A program made the translations under genes and the position numbers. 7,398 nt of DNA from Acidobacteriota bacterium (GTDB lineage: Bacteria; Acidobacteriota; Blastocatellia; Pyrinomonadales; Pyrinomonadaceae), in the NCBI GenBank assembly GCA_023391155.1, contig JAEWBM010000115.1, forward strand, positions 1-7,398, given 5' to 3'. How positions within the stretch are numbered: the first letter of the stretch is position 1; every line of letters starts with the position of its first letter. Of this stretch, positions 6,934 to 7,398 are shown piece by piece. Below the pieces are notes generated by a model that saw only the letters and a list, made by a program, of their open reading frames with translations, made no database searches and was not told the DNA's origin.

Positions 6934-7037
6934 TTTCGACGTAAAACGATGGTCAACGAAAGGCAAGTTCAATGCAGAAAAATAACACGTGACGGGCGTG
7001 AATATCTAATTCGCATTACCGGGAAAGAGCGATAAAT

Positions 7038-7066
7038 TTGCTAATTGCCCCGGCGAAACCTAAAAT
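7038..7066 (+). promoter_or_regulatory. Candidate promoter for the alpha/beta hydrolase gene
   Basis: TTGCTA (7038-7043) and TAAAAT (7061-7066) are separated by exactly 17 nt and match the sigma70 consensus at 4 of 6 and 5 of 6 positions. Transcription would start around 7073, only about 10 nt before the ATG. That would give a very short leader, consistent with the absence of a Shine-Dalgarno sequence there. The region is AT-rich compared with its surroundings, so chance similarity is possible. Confidence 0.4.
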
Positions 7067-7082
7067 CAAAACTTCGCAAATT

Positions 7083-7398
7083 ATGTATCCAAAGGGGAAT
7101 TATTTCGTCCCGGCACCGCACGGCAAGCTCGAGGCGATCTTGAAAGAGCCCGAGGGCGAGGCCCGCGGCATCGCGATCGTCTGCCATCCGCACCCGATGG
7201 GCGGGGGCACGATGCACAACAAGGTGGTTTTTCGGGCGGCAGCGGGGCTCGCCGATGCGGGGCTCATCACGCTGAGGTTCAATTTTCGAGGAGTCGGTGC
7301 GTCCACGGGTGTGCATTCGGAGCTGCCGGGCGGTATGGAAGATGTGCGGGCCGTGATCGACCATATGACGGAGGAATATCCCGGCGAGGATCTGACGC
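7083..7398 (+). CDS. Alpha/beta hydrolase (COG2945-like), N-terminal part, cut by window end
   Basis: The first 105 codons of a plus-strand gene are visible. The pattern fits the small alpha/beta hydrolases of the COG2945 type: a short lead (GNYFVPAPHGKLEAIL), then the strand IAIVCHPHP with HPHP at 35-38, GGGTMHNKVV at 40-49, and LRFNFRGVGASTG at 64-76. The nucleophile Ser in GxSxG and the remaining catalytic residues lie past the window edge. Substrate is unknown; this family is mostly uncharacterised and predicted cytoplasmic, and I see no signal peptide. The ATG is the only sensible start, since no in-frame start is seen just upstream and the N-terminus fits the family. No Shine-Dalgarno site is visible. 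It is divergent from the GT-C-like operon. Confidence 0.88.
   Translation, partial: MYPKGNYFVPAPHGKLEAILKEPEGEARGIAIVCHPHPMGGGTMHNKVVFRAAAGLADAGLITLRFNFRGVGASTGVHSELPGGMEDVRAVIDHMTEEYPGEDLT

Noticed and set aside
6986..6991. CACGTG palindrome in the divergent gap, as a possible operator
   Set aside because: A single 6-bp palindrome is expected by chance and has no second copy or extended symmetry nearby.
7041..7364. A 107-codon minus-strand frame opposite the alpha/beta hydrolase
   Set aside because: The plus-strand frame has HPHP and FNFRG family motifs; the antisense product is Arg/His-rich without structure.
1..7398. A defence island, mobile element or secondary-metabolite cluster
   Set aside because: No transposase, integrase, nuclease, toxin, reverse transcriptase, direct-repeat array or biosynthetic megasynthase is visible; the genes look like ordinary chromosomal ones.

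Overview
The window comes from a GC-rich, densely packed chromosome of a Gram-negative bacterium. An lpxK gene (lipid A kinase), a signal-peptide protein and a probable lipoprotein all imply an outer membrane. My best guess for the lineage is Acidobacteriota, perhaps Blastocatellia. That guess rests on protein style and remembered relatives, not on a database search. I see no rRNA, tRNA, CRISPR array, insertion sequence, phage gene or long repeat. No stretch over 300 bases lacks a gene.

Layout from left to right: (1) the last 34 codons of a short-chain dehydrogenase on the plus strand (2-106). (2) A large secreted helical protein of unknown function on the minus strand (93-1814), whose 3' end overlaps the dehydrogenase by 14 bp. 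(3) A gap of about 116 bp with candidate signals for the minus-strand gene, followed by a plus-strand pair: a TrpG/PabA-type glutamine amidotransferase (1931-2494) and lpxK (2491-3492), joined by a 4-nt stop/start overlap. (4) A minus-strand operon of three envelope genes, read from right to left: a multi-pass GT-C-like membrane protein (6933-5098), a small probable lipoprotein (5095-4664) and an AI-2E family transporter (4667-3489). The 3' end of this operon overlaps the end of lpxK by 4 bp. (5) A divergent gap of about 150 bp, then the first 105 codons of an alpha/beta hydrolase on the plus strand, cut by the window edge.

The genes are mostly housekeeping or envelope functions. The amidotransferase would supply ammonia for anthranilate or aminodeoxychorismate synthesis. 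LpxK phosphorylates the lipid A precursor at the inner membrane. The three-gene operon looks like one transcription unit for membrane and envelope proteins, but its joint function is unknown. I find no defence, mobile or secondary-metabolite system. The points most worth a second look are the GT-C-like operon, the amidotransferase-lpxK coupling, and two genes whose longest reading frame begins at a TTG although an ATG start looks better.
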